Shown: positions 16,423-24,278 of the stretch, one piece after another
How the letters are laid out: each line of letters begins with the position of its first letter
Position numbering within the stretch: position 1 is the first letter of the stretch
NCBI GenBank assembly: GCA_046726375.1
Contig: JBKPAJ010000181.1
Span: forward strand, 1-64,000
Direction: 5' to 3'
Origin: DASPWV01 sp046726375
Lineage (GTDB): Bacteria; Acidobacteriota; Vicinamibacteria; Vicinamibacterales; UBA2999
DNA: 64,000 bases
Notes under the pieces: model-generated
Seen by the model: the letters and a program-made list of their open reading frames with translations, nothing else
What the model was told of the DNA's origin: nothing
Database searches by the model: none
Program-made: the position numbers and the translations under genes

Positions 16423-17430
16423 CTACCGACCGTTGTTAGATGCTTCGTCCCCGGCTATGTAGCCGCTTCGAGTGCGTACGATTAAATTCCTGTCGCGCGT
16501 CCGGATTTCTAACGGCCGCCAGCGTGCGGCGCTCGCGGCAGGCTCAAACGCAATCACGTACTGCTCTCTTAGCTCCTCAACGACCAGCCGCGCGACGTTG
16601 CTCGTGTCCGTTGGCGTGCTCGTGTAGAAGAAGGCTCCGCCCGTCCAATTGGCCAAGTCTTCGACTGTCGCGACGGCCGAAAGCGACTCCGCCTCGGGCA
16701 CCAGCGAGGTTTCGCGGCCGGGGTGATCGATCGGGAGCACAGTCGCGAGGACATAAACCGGCACGTCGATCGCGCTCGCTGCACCCGACACTTGCGATGG
16801 TGAGAGGCGGCTGGCGGTATCGACGCCATCGGTGATCACAACCACGGCTCGCCGTCTCCCCTTACGCGTCGCGGCTCGCTCCGCAGCTCCCGCGATCGCG
16901 TCGTGCAGGGAGGTGGCGCCGAATGGATCGACCTCCCCCAGCGCGCCTTGCAGGGCACGCGTATCGACCGTGAACGGCGCCACCTCATGCAACCGGCTGT
17001 CAAACGTGAACAGCGCGGCTTCGTCGCGGCCCGGCTCGAGCAACGTGAGCACGTGATAGGCCGCGAACTTGGCAGCCAGCGCAACGTCGGCGAGGCGCAT
17101 GCTGCCACTGATATCGAAGAGAATCGCCAGGCTCACCGGCGACGGATCCGATCGAAACGAGGTGATCGGCCGCCGACGTCCCGAGTCGTAAATCTCAAAA
17201 TCCTTCTGGGTGAGCCCACGTACGAGCCGCCCCTTCTTGTCGCGCACGGTCGCCGTCACCGTGACGATCTCCACGCCCGATTTGAAAATGGGTGTCTGGG
17301 GAGTAGCTGGCTCCTGGGCATATGCTGAAGCCGACGCCGCCATCACCAAGGCGAGGAGGAGGCAACCCCGTCTCACGTCCCCTGCTTTTATCAAGGAGCT
17401 TGCCAGTTTCTTAAGTTGTTGATTTGTCAT
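16423..17430 (-). CDS. Secreted VWA-domain protein (VWFA-related type)
   Basis: The 335-residue product carries an N-terminal signal or anchor (about residues 20-38, ending SAYAQ) followed by a VTATVRDKKGRLVRGLTQKD segment typical of acidobacterial VWFA-related proteins. The VWA domain has the MIDAS motif DISGS near residue 110, a conserved Thr in GATSLHDAI and the acidic VITDGVD. Metal-dependent binding to a partner protein outside the inner membrane is likely; no enzyme activity is suggested. It precedes the OmpA-family gene with a 13-nt spacer. Confidence 0.85.
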   Translation of the reverse strand: MTNQQLKKLASSLIKAGDVRRGCLLLALVMAASASAYAQEPATPQTPIFKSGVEIVTVTATVRDKKGRLVRGLTQKDFEIYDSGRRRPITSFRSDPSPVSLAILFDISGSMRLADVALAAKFAAYHVLTLLEPGRDEAALFTFDSRLHEVAPFTVDTRALQGALGEVDPFGATSLHDAIAGAAERAATRKGRRRAVVVITDGVDTASRLSPSQVSGAASAIDVPVYVLATVLPIDHPGRETSLVPEAESLSAVATVEDLANWTGGAFFYTSTPTDTSNVARLVVEELREQYVIAFEPAASAARWRPLEIRTRDRNLIVRTRSGYIAGDEASNNGR

Positions 17431-17509
17431 GGTTTATTCAAAGGTGCTGTGCGTGATCGGCCCTGTAATTCTGGCCAAGCGTGTAGCTTTTACATGACGA
17501 ATTGGCTGA

Positions 17510-17515
17510 TAAGAT
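17510..17515 (+). promoter_or_regulatory. Predicted -10 box of the aminotransferase gene
   Basis: TAAGAT ends 7 nt before the ATG at 17523 with no Shine-Dalgarno. This spacing is why I prefer 17523 to the ATG at 17514. Confidence 0.45.
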
Positions 17516-17522
17516 GCTGCCA

Positions 17523-18737
17523 ATGCGCGCTCCCGCTCCCGCGGCCATCCGCACGGCCGGCCGCGTCGGTCGCTTCACGTATGCCATCCGAAATATCGTT
17601 GCCGAGGCGAAGAAAGTTGAGCAGACCGGCAGGCGGGTTCGCTATCTCAATATTGGCGACCCGAATCAGTTTGGATTTCAGACGCCGCCGCATTTAATCG
17701 ACGCGGTCGCGCGCGCCATGCGCGATGGGCACAACGGTTACACCGCGTCGCCCGGAATCGTCGAGGCGCGCGAAGCGGTGGCCGCGGACTTTACCCGCCG
17801 CCGCGTACCGACCTCACCCGATCGCGTCCTGATCACGTCCGGCACGTCGGAGGGCATCGAGCTCGCGCTGACTGCGATCGTGGACGAGGGCGAGTCGGTG
17901 CTCGTGCCGTCACCGACCTATCCGCTCTACACTGCCGTGCTCGCCAAGATCGGCGCCGACCCTGTGTATTACCGCACCGATCCGGCAAACGGGTGGCTGC
18001 CGGATGTCGATCACATCCGGCGCTCGATGACGCCGCGCACGCGCGCGATCGTCGTGATCGATCCAAACAATCCGACCGGCGCGGTTTACCCTGATGCCGT
18101 TCGCCGCGATCTGATCGCGATCGCCGAAGAACACGGGCTGGTGATTCTTGCCGACGAAGTGTACGGCGACCTCGCGTACGACGGTCCGGTTCCGCCCATG
18201 GCGACGTTGGATCTCGACGCGCCGATCATCTCGTATTCGAGCCTCTCCAAGGCATACCTCGCGCCCGGGTGGCGCGCAGGTTGGATGGCGGTGGGCGCGA
18301 CGCCGCGGCTCGATGGGGCGTTGGCGGCAATCAAAAAGCTCGCTGACGGTCGCCTGTGCAGCCCGGGCCCGATGCAGTACGCCGTCACTGCCGCGCTTAC
18401 CGGCGATCGCTCGCATCAGGTCGCGTTTCGTCAGGCACTCCGTGAGCGCGCGGAGTTGACGACGAGACGCATGAAGGCGATCCCGGGCATGAGCTGCGTC
18501 GCACCGCGTGGCGCGTTCTACGCCATGCCGCGGTTGGCGCTGCCTCCCGGTCGTACCGACCAGGACTTCGTACTGGAACTACTCCGATCGAAAGGCGTGC
18601 TCGTCGTCTACGGCTCGGGTTTTGGCGCTCCCCCCGAGGACGGCAGCTTCCGTATCGTCTTCCTCGCTCCGTCTGACGAACTCGACGCGATCTACGACGA
18701 CATCGCGGATTTCGCTGCCGAGTATGCGCGAGGTTAA
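17523..18737 (+). CDS. Pyridoxal-phosphate aminotransferase (AlaA-like)
   Basis: This 404-residue fold-type I aminotransferase contains GDPNQFGFQTPPHL near the N-terminus, TSGTSEGIELAL, DPNNPTGAVY, ADEVYGDLAY and SSLSKAYLAPGWRAGW with the PLP-binding lysine. The FQTP and APGWRAGW motifs are characteristic of the AlaA/glutamate-pyruvate group, so alanine or a related amino acid is the likely substrate. The ATG at 17523 is chosen because a -10 box sits 7 nt upstream. The 3' end overlaps the start of the PerM-like gene by 14 bases. Confidence 0.87.
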   Translation: MRAPAPAAIRTAGRVGRFTYAIRNIVAEAKKVEQTGRRVRYLNIGDPNQFGFQTPPHLIDAVARAMRDGHNGYTASPGIVEAREAVAADFTRRRVPTSPDRVLITSGTSEGIELALTAIVDEGESVLVPSPTYPLYTAVLAKIGADPVYYRTDPANGWLPDVDHIRRSMTPRTRAIVVIDPNNPTGAVYPDAVRRDLIAIAEEHGLVILADEVYGDLAYDGPVPPMATLDLDAPIISYSSLSKAYLAPGWRAGWMAVGATPRLDGALAAIKKLADGRLCSPGPMQYAVTAALTGDRSHQVAFRQALRERAELTTRRMKAIPGMSCVAPRGAFYAMPRLALPPGRTDQDFVLELLRSKGVLVVYGSGFGAPPEDGSFRIVFLAPSDELDAIYDDIADFAAEYARG

Positions 18738-19758
18738 CGATCCCCGACGATTGATCGTTTTCGGCGTCACCGCGAGCCTCGCCGGCGTCGTTCTCTTATT
18801 CTTCCTCTATCACGTACGCGCCGTGCTGTTGATGGCGTACGTGAGTGCGCTGTTTGCGATGGGGATCTCGCCGCTCGTGCAAACGATCGAACGGCGACGG
18901 CTGCTTCCGATTGGGCCTCGCCTGCCGCGCTGGCTCGCTATTCTGATGATCTACGGAGTGATCGTCGGCGCGATTGCCGCAATTCTCGCGGCGGTCATTC
19001 CCCCGCTCATGGATCAAGCCGAAGAACTCTGGCGGACGCTGCCGGCAACCATCGAACAGGGACAAAGCTGGCTCGTTCGCATCGGCATTCTGCGGCGACC
19101 GATCACATTGGGCGAGGCCGTGCAGCAGGCGCCGGCCGGCGGCGGCGCGACGGCAGTCAGCACAATATTCGGCGCCGTCCGCAACGTATTGGGCGGCGTG
19201 TTAGGCATCATCACGGTGGTGCTGCTGACGTTCTACATGCTGGTGGACTCGGGGCAGATTTTTTCGTTCTTCGTTCAACTGTTTCCACGCAAGCATCGTG
19301 CGCAGGTCACGACCATTATCGAGTCGGTTGCAGTCAAGGTGAGCGCGTGGCTCGGGGGGCAACTGCTGCTCGCGCTTGTGATCGGCACGACCTCCGCCGT
19401 TGGGCTCGGCTTGATGGGGGTGCCATACTTTTTCGTCCTCGCGATGATCTCCGCCGTCGGCGAGATGATCCCGATGGTGGGCCCGATTCTTTCCGCCGTT
19501 CCGGCGATTCTCGTGGCCGCGACGGTGTCGCCGGGCCTGGCGATCGGCGTGACCATCTTCTTCATCGCGCAGCAACAGCTCGAAAACCATGTTCTCGTGC
19601 CGAAGATCATGAGCCGGCAGGTAGGCCTCAGTGCCGTCACCGTGATCATCGCGCTGGGCATGGGCGCCGAACTCCTTGGCATTGTCGGCGCGATCCTTTC
19701 GGTGCCGACCGCCGCGATCATCCAGGTCCTCGTTCAGGAGCTGGTCACGCGCGAGTAA
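18724..19758 (+). CDS. AI-2E (PerM) family membrane transporter
   Basis: The 344-residue product has about eight membrane helices with the order typical of the AI-2E/PerM family: two N-terminal helices with MGISPLVQTIERR between them, a soluble loop (about residues 100-155), then a C-terminal bundle with GVPYFFVLAMISAVGEMIPMVGP-like and QQLENHVLVPKIM segments split by normal spacing. Members export small molecules or act as Na+/H+ antiporters; the substrate here is unknown. The ATG at 18724 lies within the aminotransferase gene. The next gene begins right after the stop. Confidence 0.87.
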   Translation: MREVNDPRRLIVFGVTASLAGVVLLFFLYHVRAVLLMAYVSALFAMGISPLVQTIERRRLLPIGPRLPRWLAILMIYGVIVGAIAAILAAVIPPLMDQAEELWRTLPATIEQGQSWLVRIGILRRPITLGEAVQQAPAGGGATAVSTIFGAVRNVLGGVLGIITVVLLTFYMLVDSGQIFSFFVQLFPRKHRAQVTTIIESVAVKVSAWLGGQLLLALVIGTTSAVGLGLMGVPYFFVLAMISAVGEMIPMVGPILSAVPAILVAATVSPGLAIGVTIFFIAQQQLENHVLVPKIMSRQVGLSAVTVIIALGMGAELLGIVGAILSVPTAAIIQVLVQELVTRE

Positions 19759-21741
19759 ATGCGCGGCGCATCTGCGTTCCTGCTTTACCTCGCCATGACT
19801 CTGGCGATGACGTGGCCGCTTGCCGCCGGCATCGCGCGCGATGTTCCTGGTGATCTCGGCGATTCGCTGCTCAACATGTGGATTCTCGGATGGGGCGCCG
19901 AGAGCGTGCCGAAGGTCCTCACCGGCAGGATGTCGTTTGCTGATGCCTGGAACGCAAACATCTTCCATCCCGAGCCGCTTGCGCTCTCGTTTTCGGAGCA
20001 CCTGTTTGGACAGGTGCTGCAGATTCTGCCGGTCTATCACCTTACCGAAAACCTGATCCTTTGCTACAACCTGCTGTTTCTCAGCACGTTCGTGCTCTCC
20101 GGGTTCGGGACGTATCTGCTCGTGCGCGACGTGACCGGTGATAGCCATGCCGGATTCGTCGCGGGCCTGCTCTTTGCGTTCGTTCCGTTCCGCATTGCGC
20201 AAGTGGCCCACATTCAAACGTTGAGCTCTCAGTGGATGCCGCTGGCGCTCTACGGCTTTCGCCGCTATGTCTCCACCTCGAGTGTCATCGCGCTCGCGGG
20301 AGGTGCCGCGGCGCTCCTGATGCAGAACTGGTCGTGCGGTTACTTCCTGTTGTTCTTTGCGCCTCTTGCCGTGTTGTTTGTCGTGCACCAGATTGCTGCC
20401 GCAGGGCGAGCACGCGAACTCAAGGTGTGGCTGATGTTTGCGGCTGCCGCCGCGATCGTTGTGCTCGGAACCTGGCCGTTTCTCGCAATGTATCTCCAGG
20501 CCCAGCGTGTTCACGGGTTCGAACGGCCGATGGCCGAGATCATCGGATTCTCCGCTGATGTTTACAGCTATTTCACCGCACCTGAAGCGCTCCGGCTCCT
20601 CGGTTCGACCCTGCGTGCATGGCCGAAACCCGAAGGCGCGCTCTTTCTCGGTTTCGTTCCTGCGCTGCTTGCCGGCGTGGGCCTGGTGGCGGCGCTGCGA
20701 GAGGCACGCGCAGCTACGGCCGGAAGCCCATCGCTCTTCAAGGTCGTGGCACGCACGCGGCGTATTTCGATACGAGCGCTGCTCGTGTTCCTGATTGGAC
20801 TTGTCGCCGTCGCATTGCTCGGGGCGCTCGCGCTGCTCGTGTTTACAGGCGGTTTTGTGACCAACGTCGCGGGTGTGCCGATTCGTGCCACCAATGCACT
20901 GCGTCTCGGCGGCCAGCTCGCGATTGCGACTGCGGCACTGATCGCATTGTCGGGTAAGTTCCGTCGCGTTGCGACGCACTTGATCGCTTCGCCGGCGGGA
21001 ATTGCGACGATCTCGCTGGCGCTCGCGCTCTGGCTGTCGCTCGGCCCTCTTCCACGCGCACGTGGACAGGTGATCCCAGGATTCGGCCTGTACGCGCTGC
21101 TGCTCGATCATGTTCCCGGATTCAGCGGACTCCGGGTGCCGGCGCGCTACGCGATGGTCGCAGCCGTGTATTTATCGGTACTCGCGGGGATTGGCGCCGC
21201 CGTCCTTATGCGGCCGCGCCTGCGCTCACGCGCCTCGCTGACAATCGCGACGGTTCTGTCGGTTGCGTTCCTCACCGAAGCCGCTTTTGCGCCGCTTCTC
21301 GTCAACCAGACGTGGGGTGAAGGCAACGCCGTGCCTCCCGCGCGCGTCGAACCAAAATCCGACGCGCCCGCGGTGTACAGGCAGTTGGCGTCGATGCCTG
21401 CAGAACTCGTCCTGGCCGAATTTCCGTTCGGCGATCCTGCATGGGAGCTGCGTTACGTGTATTACTCGACGGTGCACTGGAAGCGCATCGTCAACGGCTA
21501 TAGCGGCGGCTTCCCGCAAGGCTACACGGTCCGTGTCGCGCGGCTTCAACGCGTCAACGAATCGCCGGACGAAGCCTGGCAAGCGCTGGTCCAGGCGGGA
21601 ACGACACACGTTGTCGTACACGAGTCTGCGATGCGTTCCGAGGACCGAGCTCTCATCCATCGATGGCTGCGAAGCCGAGGCGCGCGCGAGATCGGCCGAT
21701 TCGGCAGCGATGTGCTGTACGATCTGACACATGCGCGCTGA
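19759..21741 (+). CDS. Polytopic membrane protein, GT-C glycosyltransferase-like
   Basis: The 660-residue protein has about eleven predicted membrane helices and a soluble C-terminal domain of about 150 residues. The first periplasmic loop contains DVPGDLGDSLLNMWIL, an acidic motif in the position where GT-C enzymes place their catalytic Asp, and FIL-rich helices follow. The tail (YRQLASMPAELVLAEFPFGD) resembles tail domains of uncharacterised membrane glycosyltransferases. A role in glycosylating a lipid-linked or surface polymer is inferred only. It follows the PerM-like stop with no gap and overlaps kbl by 11 bases. A 636-codon open frame on the other strand is a shadow. Confidence 0.65.
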   Translation: MRGASAFLLYLAMTLAMTWPLAAGIARDVPGDLGDSLLNMWILGWGAESVPKVLTGRMSFADAWNANIFHPEPLALSFSEHLFGQVLQILPVYHLTENLILCYNLLFLSTFVLSGFGTYLLVRDVTGDSHAGFVAGLLFAFVPFRIAQVAHIQTLSSQWMPLALYGFRRYVSTSSVIALAGGAAALLMQNWSCGYFLLFFAPLAVLFVVHQIAAAGRARELKVWLMFAAAAAIVVLGTWPFLAMYLQAQRVHGFERPMAEIIGFSADVYSYFTAPEALRLLGSTLRAWPKPEGALFLGFVPALLAGVGLVAALREARAATAGSPSLFKVVARTRRISIRALLVFLIGLVAVALLGALALLVFTGGFVTNVAGVPIRATNALRLGGQLAIATAALIALSGKFRRVATHLIASPAGIATISLALALWLSLGPLPRARGQVIPGFGLYALLLDHVPGFSGLRVPARYAMVAAVYLSVLAGIGAAVLMRPRLRSRASLTIATVLSVAFLTEAAFAPLLVNQTWGEGNAVPPARVEPKSDAPAVYRQLASMPAELVLAEFPFGDPAWELRYVYYSTVHWKRIVNGYSGGFPQGYTVRVARLQRVNESPDEAWQALVQAGTTHVVVHESAMRSEDRALIHRWLRSRGAREIGRFGSDVLYDLTHAR

Positions 21742-22912
21742 TCCGCTGAAGTACCTGTCCGACGAGCTCGAAAACCTCAAACAGCAGGGCCTCTATCGCA
21801 AGCTGCGCATTCTCGAAGGCGAGCAGTTGCCGCACGCCACATTCGATCACAAGTCGGTCGTCAACCTCTCGTCGAACAATTACCTCGGACTCACGACGCA
21901 CCCCAAGTTGCGCCAGGCGGCCATCGACGCGGTCAGGAACTACGGCGCCGGTTCCGGATCGGTGCGGACCATTGCGGGCACCATGGAGCTGCACATGGAG
22001 CTCGAACGCCGGCTCGCTGCGTTCAAGAAGGTGGAAGCGGTTGTCGTGTTCCAAAGCGGCTTCAGCGCCAACGCCGGCACTGTGTCAGCGATCCTCACGA
22101 AAGAGGACGCCATCATCTCGGATGAGCTGAATCACGCGAGCATCATCGATGGGGCGAGATTGAGCCGCGCGACGATCAAAGTGTTCCCGCACAAAGACGT
22201 CGACGCCGCGCGCAAGATCATGAAAGAACTGCCCGCTCAGCAGCGGAAGCTTCTGATCACCGACGGCGTGTTCTCGATGGACGGCGACCTCGGGCCGCTG
22301 CCCGACTTGTGCGCCGTGGCCGAGGAATTCGGCGCCATCATGATGGTGGACGATGCGCATGCCAGCGGGGTGTTTGGCAGGCAGGGGCGCGGCACTGTCG
22401 ATCATTTCAACTGCCACGGACGGGTAGACATCCAAGTTGGCACCCTCTCGAAGGCTGTTGGCGCGCTTGGCGGTTACGTTGCCGGCACCAAGACCTTTAT
22501 CGAGTTTCTCTATCACCGCGCGCGTCCGTTCCTGTTCTCGACGTCGCACCCGCCGGCCGTCGCTGCGGCGTGCCTCGCCGCGGTGGACGTGCTGGAAACC
22601 GAGCCCCAGTGGATGGAAAAGCTGTGGGACAACACCCGGTTTTTCAAAGCCGGCCTGCAGCGTCTCGGCTTCAACACCGGCCGGAGCGAGAGTCCTATCA
22701 CGCCGGTCATCGTCGGCGAGGCGGCTCAGGCGATGCAGATGTCGGACCAACTGTTTGAGCGCGGTGTTTTTGCGCAGGGAATCGGCTTTCCGACCGTTCC
22801 TCGGGGCCAGGCGCGTTTGCGCACCATCGTCGAAGCGACGCACAGCCGCGAAGATCTGCAATACGCTCTCGATATGTTCGAAGAAGTCGGGAAGGAACTC
22901 GGCGTGATCTGA
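21731..22912 (+). CDS. kbl: Glycine C-acetyltransferase (2-amino-3-ketobutyrate CoA ligase)
   Basis: The 393-residue enzyme belongs to the alpha-oxoamine synthase family. It shows GAGSGSVRTIAGTMELHMEL, DGVFSMDGDLGPLPDL, VDDAHASGVFGRQGRG and GTLSKAVGALGGYVAG, which holds the PLP lysine. The sequence fits Kbl better than BioF, but both are close. Kbl cleaves 2-amino-3-ketobutyrate with CoA to glycine and acetyl-CoA in threonine breakdown. No threonine dehydrogenase gene is adjacent, which is unusual for a classical tdh-kbl pair. Its ATG lies 11 bases inside the upstream gene. Confidence 0.85.
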   Translation: MRADPLKYLSDELENLKQQGLYRKLRILEGEQLPHATFDHKSVVNLSSNNYLGLTTHPKLRQAAIDAVRNYGAGSGSVRTIAGTMELHMELERRLAAFKKVEAVVVFQSGFSANAGTVSAILTKEDAIISDELNHASIIDGARLSRATIKVFPHKDVDAARKIMKELPAQQRKLLITDGVFSMDGDLGPLPDLCAVAEEFGAIMMVDDAHASGVFGRQGRGTVDHFNCHGRVDIQVGTLSKAVGALGGYVAGTKTFIEFLYHRARPFLFSTSHPPAVAAACLAAVDVLETEPQWMEKLWDNTRFFKAGLQRLGFNTGRSESPITPVIVGEAAQAMQMSDQLFERGVFAQGIGFPTVPRGQARLRTIVEATHSREDLQYALDMFEEVGKELGVI

Positions 22913-22934
22913 ATTCGTCAGTACCTGATTGGCG

Positions 22935-24128
22935 ATGAGATCCGCCAAGTCGGCGCGCGTATTTTTCGAAGCCTATACAAAGGACCTTACGACTGACGAG
23001 CTCGGGAAGCTCTTCACGCGTGAGACGCCGGAGGCCTACCAGTTTTTCGCACGCGGCATCAATACCGCCGCGCTCGAAGGTCTGTCCTGGCACCGGCGCG
23101 CCATCAAATACGTGCAGGCGTTTTTTCTCGCCTTCACGATGCGGTTGTCGCCGGCGCGCCGCGTCATCTACGCTCTTGCCCTGGTATTGGCCGTCCTCGG
23201 GTTGCTGCAGTTGTTTTCTCACATCGGGCTGATTTACTTCCGCCTGCCGTTCCCGTTGACGTTCGTTAGAGTCGCGATTCCCGCGTTCATGTTTCAACAG
23301 GGCACGAGCGCGTTGCTCCTCGGCTTTCTCCTGATGAACCTTCTCGTGCTGCTGGAGGTCGCGGACCGCCTTTCGCTCAAACGCGACCTCGAGGTGGCGC
23401 GGGAGATTCAGCAAGCGATGCTGCCCGAAGGTACCTGGTCGGGCCTGGGTGTGGAAGCGTTTGGATTGACGCGCCCCGCCAACACTGTTGGGGGCGACTT
23501 TTATGACATCTTGCCGCAGCCAGATGGAGAGGTGATCCTCGCGCTCGGCGACGTGTCCGGCAAAGCCAGCCCGGCCGCGCTTTTGATGGCGCTCCTGCTC
23601 GCGATGATGCGCACGCTGGTGGACGAGGGGCTGACCATTGCGCAGCTTGTCACGCGACTCAATCTGCAGATCATCCGCCACGCTCCCGCGTCGCGGTTCA
23701 TCACGCTATTTGTCGCTTCGTACAACACTCGTACCGGCATGCTGCAATTCGTCAATGCAGGACAAACGCCTCCGCTGTTGCGGCGTCACGACGGCACAAT
23801 CGAGCGCCTCGCGACTGGCGGCATTGCGCTCGGGCTGTTCGAGGGGTCGACCTACGATGCCGGCGAAGTGCACCTGGATCACGGCGACGCGCTCGTGATG
23901 TATAGCGACGGCATCACCGAGGCCGAAGACCCGGCGGGACAGCCGTTCGATGAAACCGGGTTGGAGCGCACGCTCGCGCTGTATCCCGGTACCTTCCGCG
24001 ATGCGTCTGCCGCCAGCATCGGGCACGCCATTTTCGACGCAGTCGAGCGTCACCGCCGTGATTCGCGCCTGGGCGACGACCTCTCAGTACTGGTGCTGAG
24101 CCGACACTCAAACTCCCAGCTCGCTTGA
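22935..24128 (+). CDS. Membrane-bound PP2C (SpoIIE/RsbU-type) phosphatase
   Basis: The product has a soluble N-terminal segment of about 70 residues, two or three membrane helices (about residues 75-140) and a C-terminal PP2C domain introduced by the linker DLEVAREIQQAMLP. Metal-binding acidic residues are visible in GGDFYD, GDVSGKASPA, YSDGITEAED and GDDLSVLV. Such phosphatases usually dephosphorylate anti-sigma-factor antagonists in partner-switching stress pathways. I prefer the ATG at 22935 to the TTG six bases earlier. The last four codons and stop lie inside the palindromic repeat at 24115-24240, so the C-terminus (SQLA) is repeat derived. Confidence 0.85.
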   Translation: MRSAKSARVFFEAYTKDLTTDELGKLFTRETPEAYQFFARGINTAALEGLSWHRRAIKYVQAFFLAFTMRLSPARRVIYALALVLAVLGLLQLFSHIGLIYFRLPFPLTFVRVAIPAFMFQQGTSALLLGFLLMNLLVLLEVADRLSLKRDLEVAREIQQAMLPEGTWSGLGVEAFGLTRPANTVGGDFYDILPQPDGEVILALGDVSGKASPAALLMALLLAMMRTLVDEGLTIAQLVTRLNLQIIRHAPASRFITLFVASYNTRTGMLQFVNAGQTPPLLRRHDGTIERLATGGIALGLFEGSTYDAGEVHLDHGDALVMYSDGITEAEDPAGQPFDETGLERTLALYPGTFRDASAASIGHAIFDAVERHRRDSRLGDDLSVLVLSRHSNSQLA

Positions 24129-24240
24129 GTGCGGAGCGCCAACAGCGCGAGCCGCGCGAAAGCCGCCGGGATTCCGCCCATTCATTCGGATCACCTCGCT
24201 CTCTGCCACCATGCGCAACGCCAGTGAATTGAGGGGTTAA
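24115..24240 (+). repeat. Palindromic 3'-end repeat, family 1, copy 2
   Basis: It reads CCCAGCTCGCTTGAGTGCGG at the left and GTGAATTGAGGGGTTAAAT at the right, and keeps AGCGCCAAC-GCG and CTGCCACC-AT-CAACGC in between. The PP2C stop TGA is inside the left end. The right end GTTAAAT fits the GTTRRRY pattern of attC sites. The rest of the gap to 24278 has no gene. Confidence 0.65.
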
Positions 24241-24278
24241 ATGCGATAGCCTAAAGACGCCTTTCCCATAGCTTTGCC

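Noticed and set aside
19201..21111. 636-codon open frame on the minus strand
   Set aside because: It lies opposite the PerM-like and GT-C-like genes, is dominated by Arg, Glu, His and Gln, has no domain, and the plus-strand genes show clear membrane-protein patterns.
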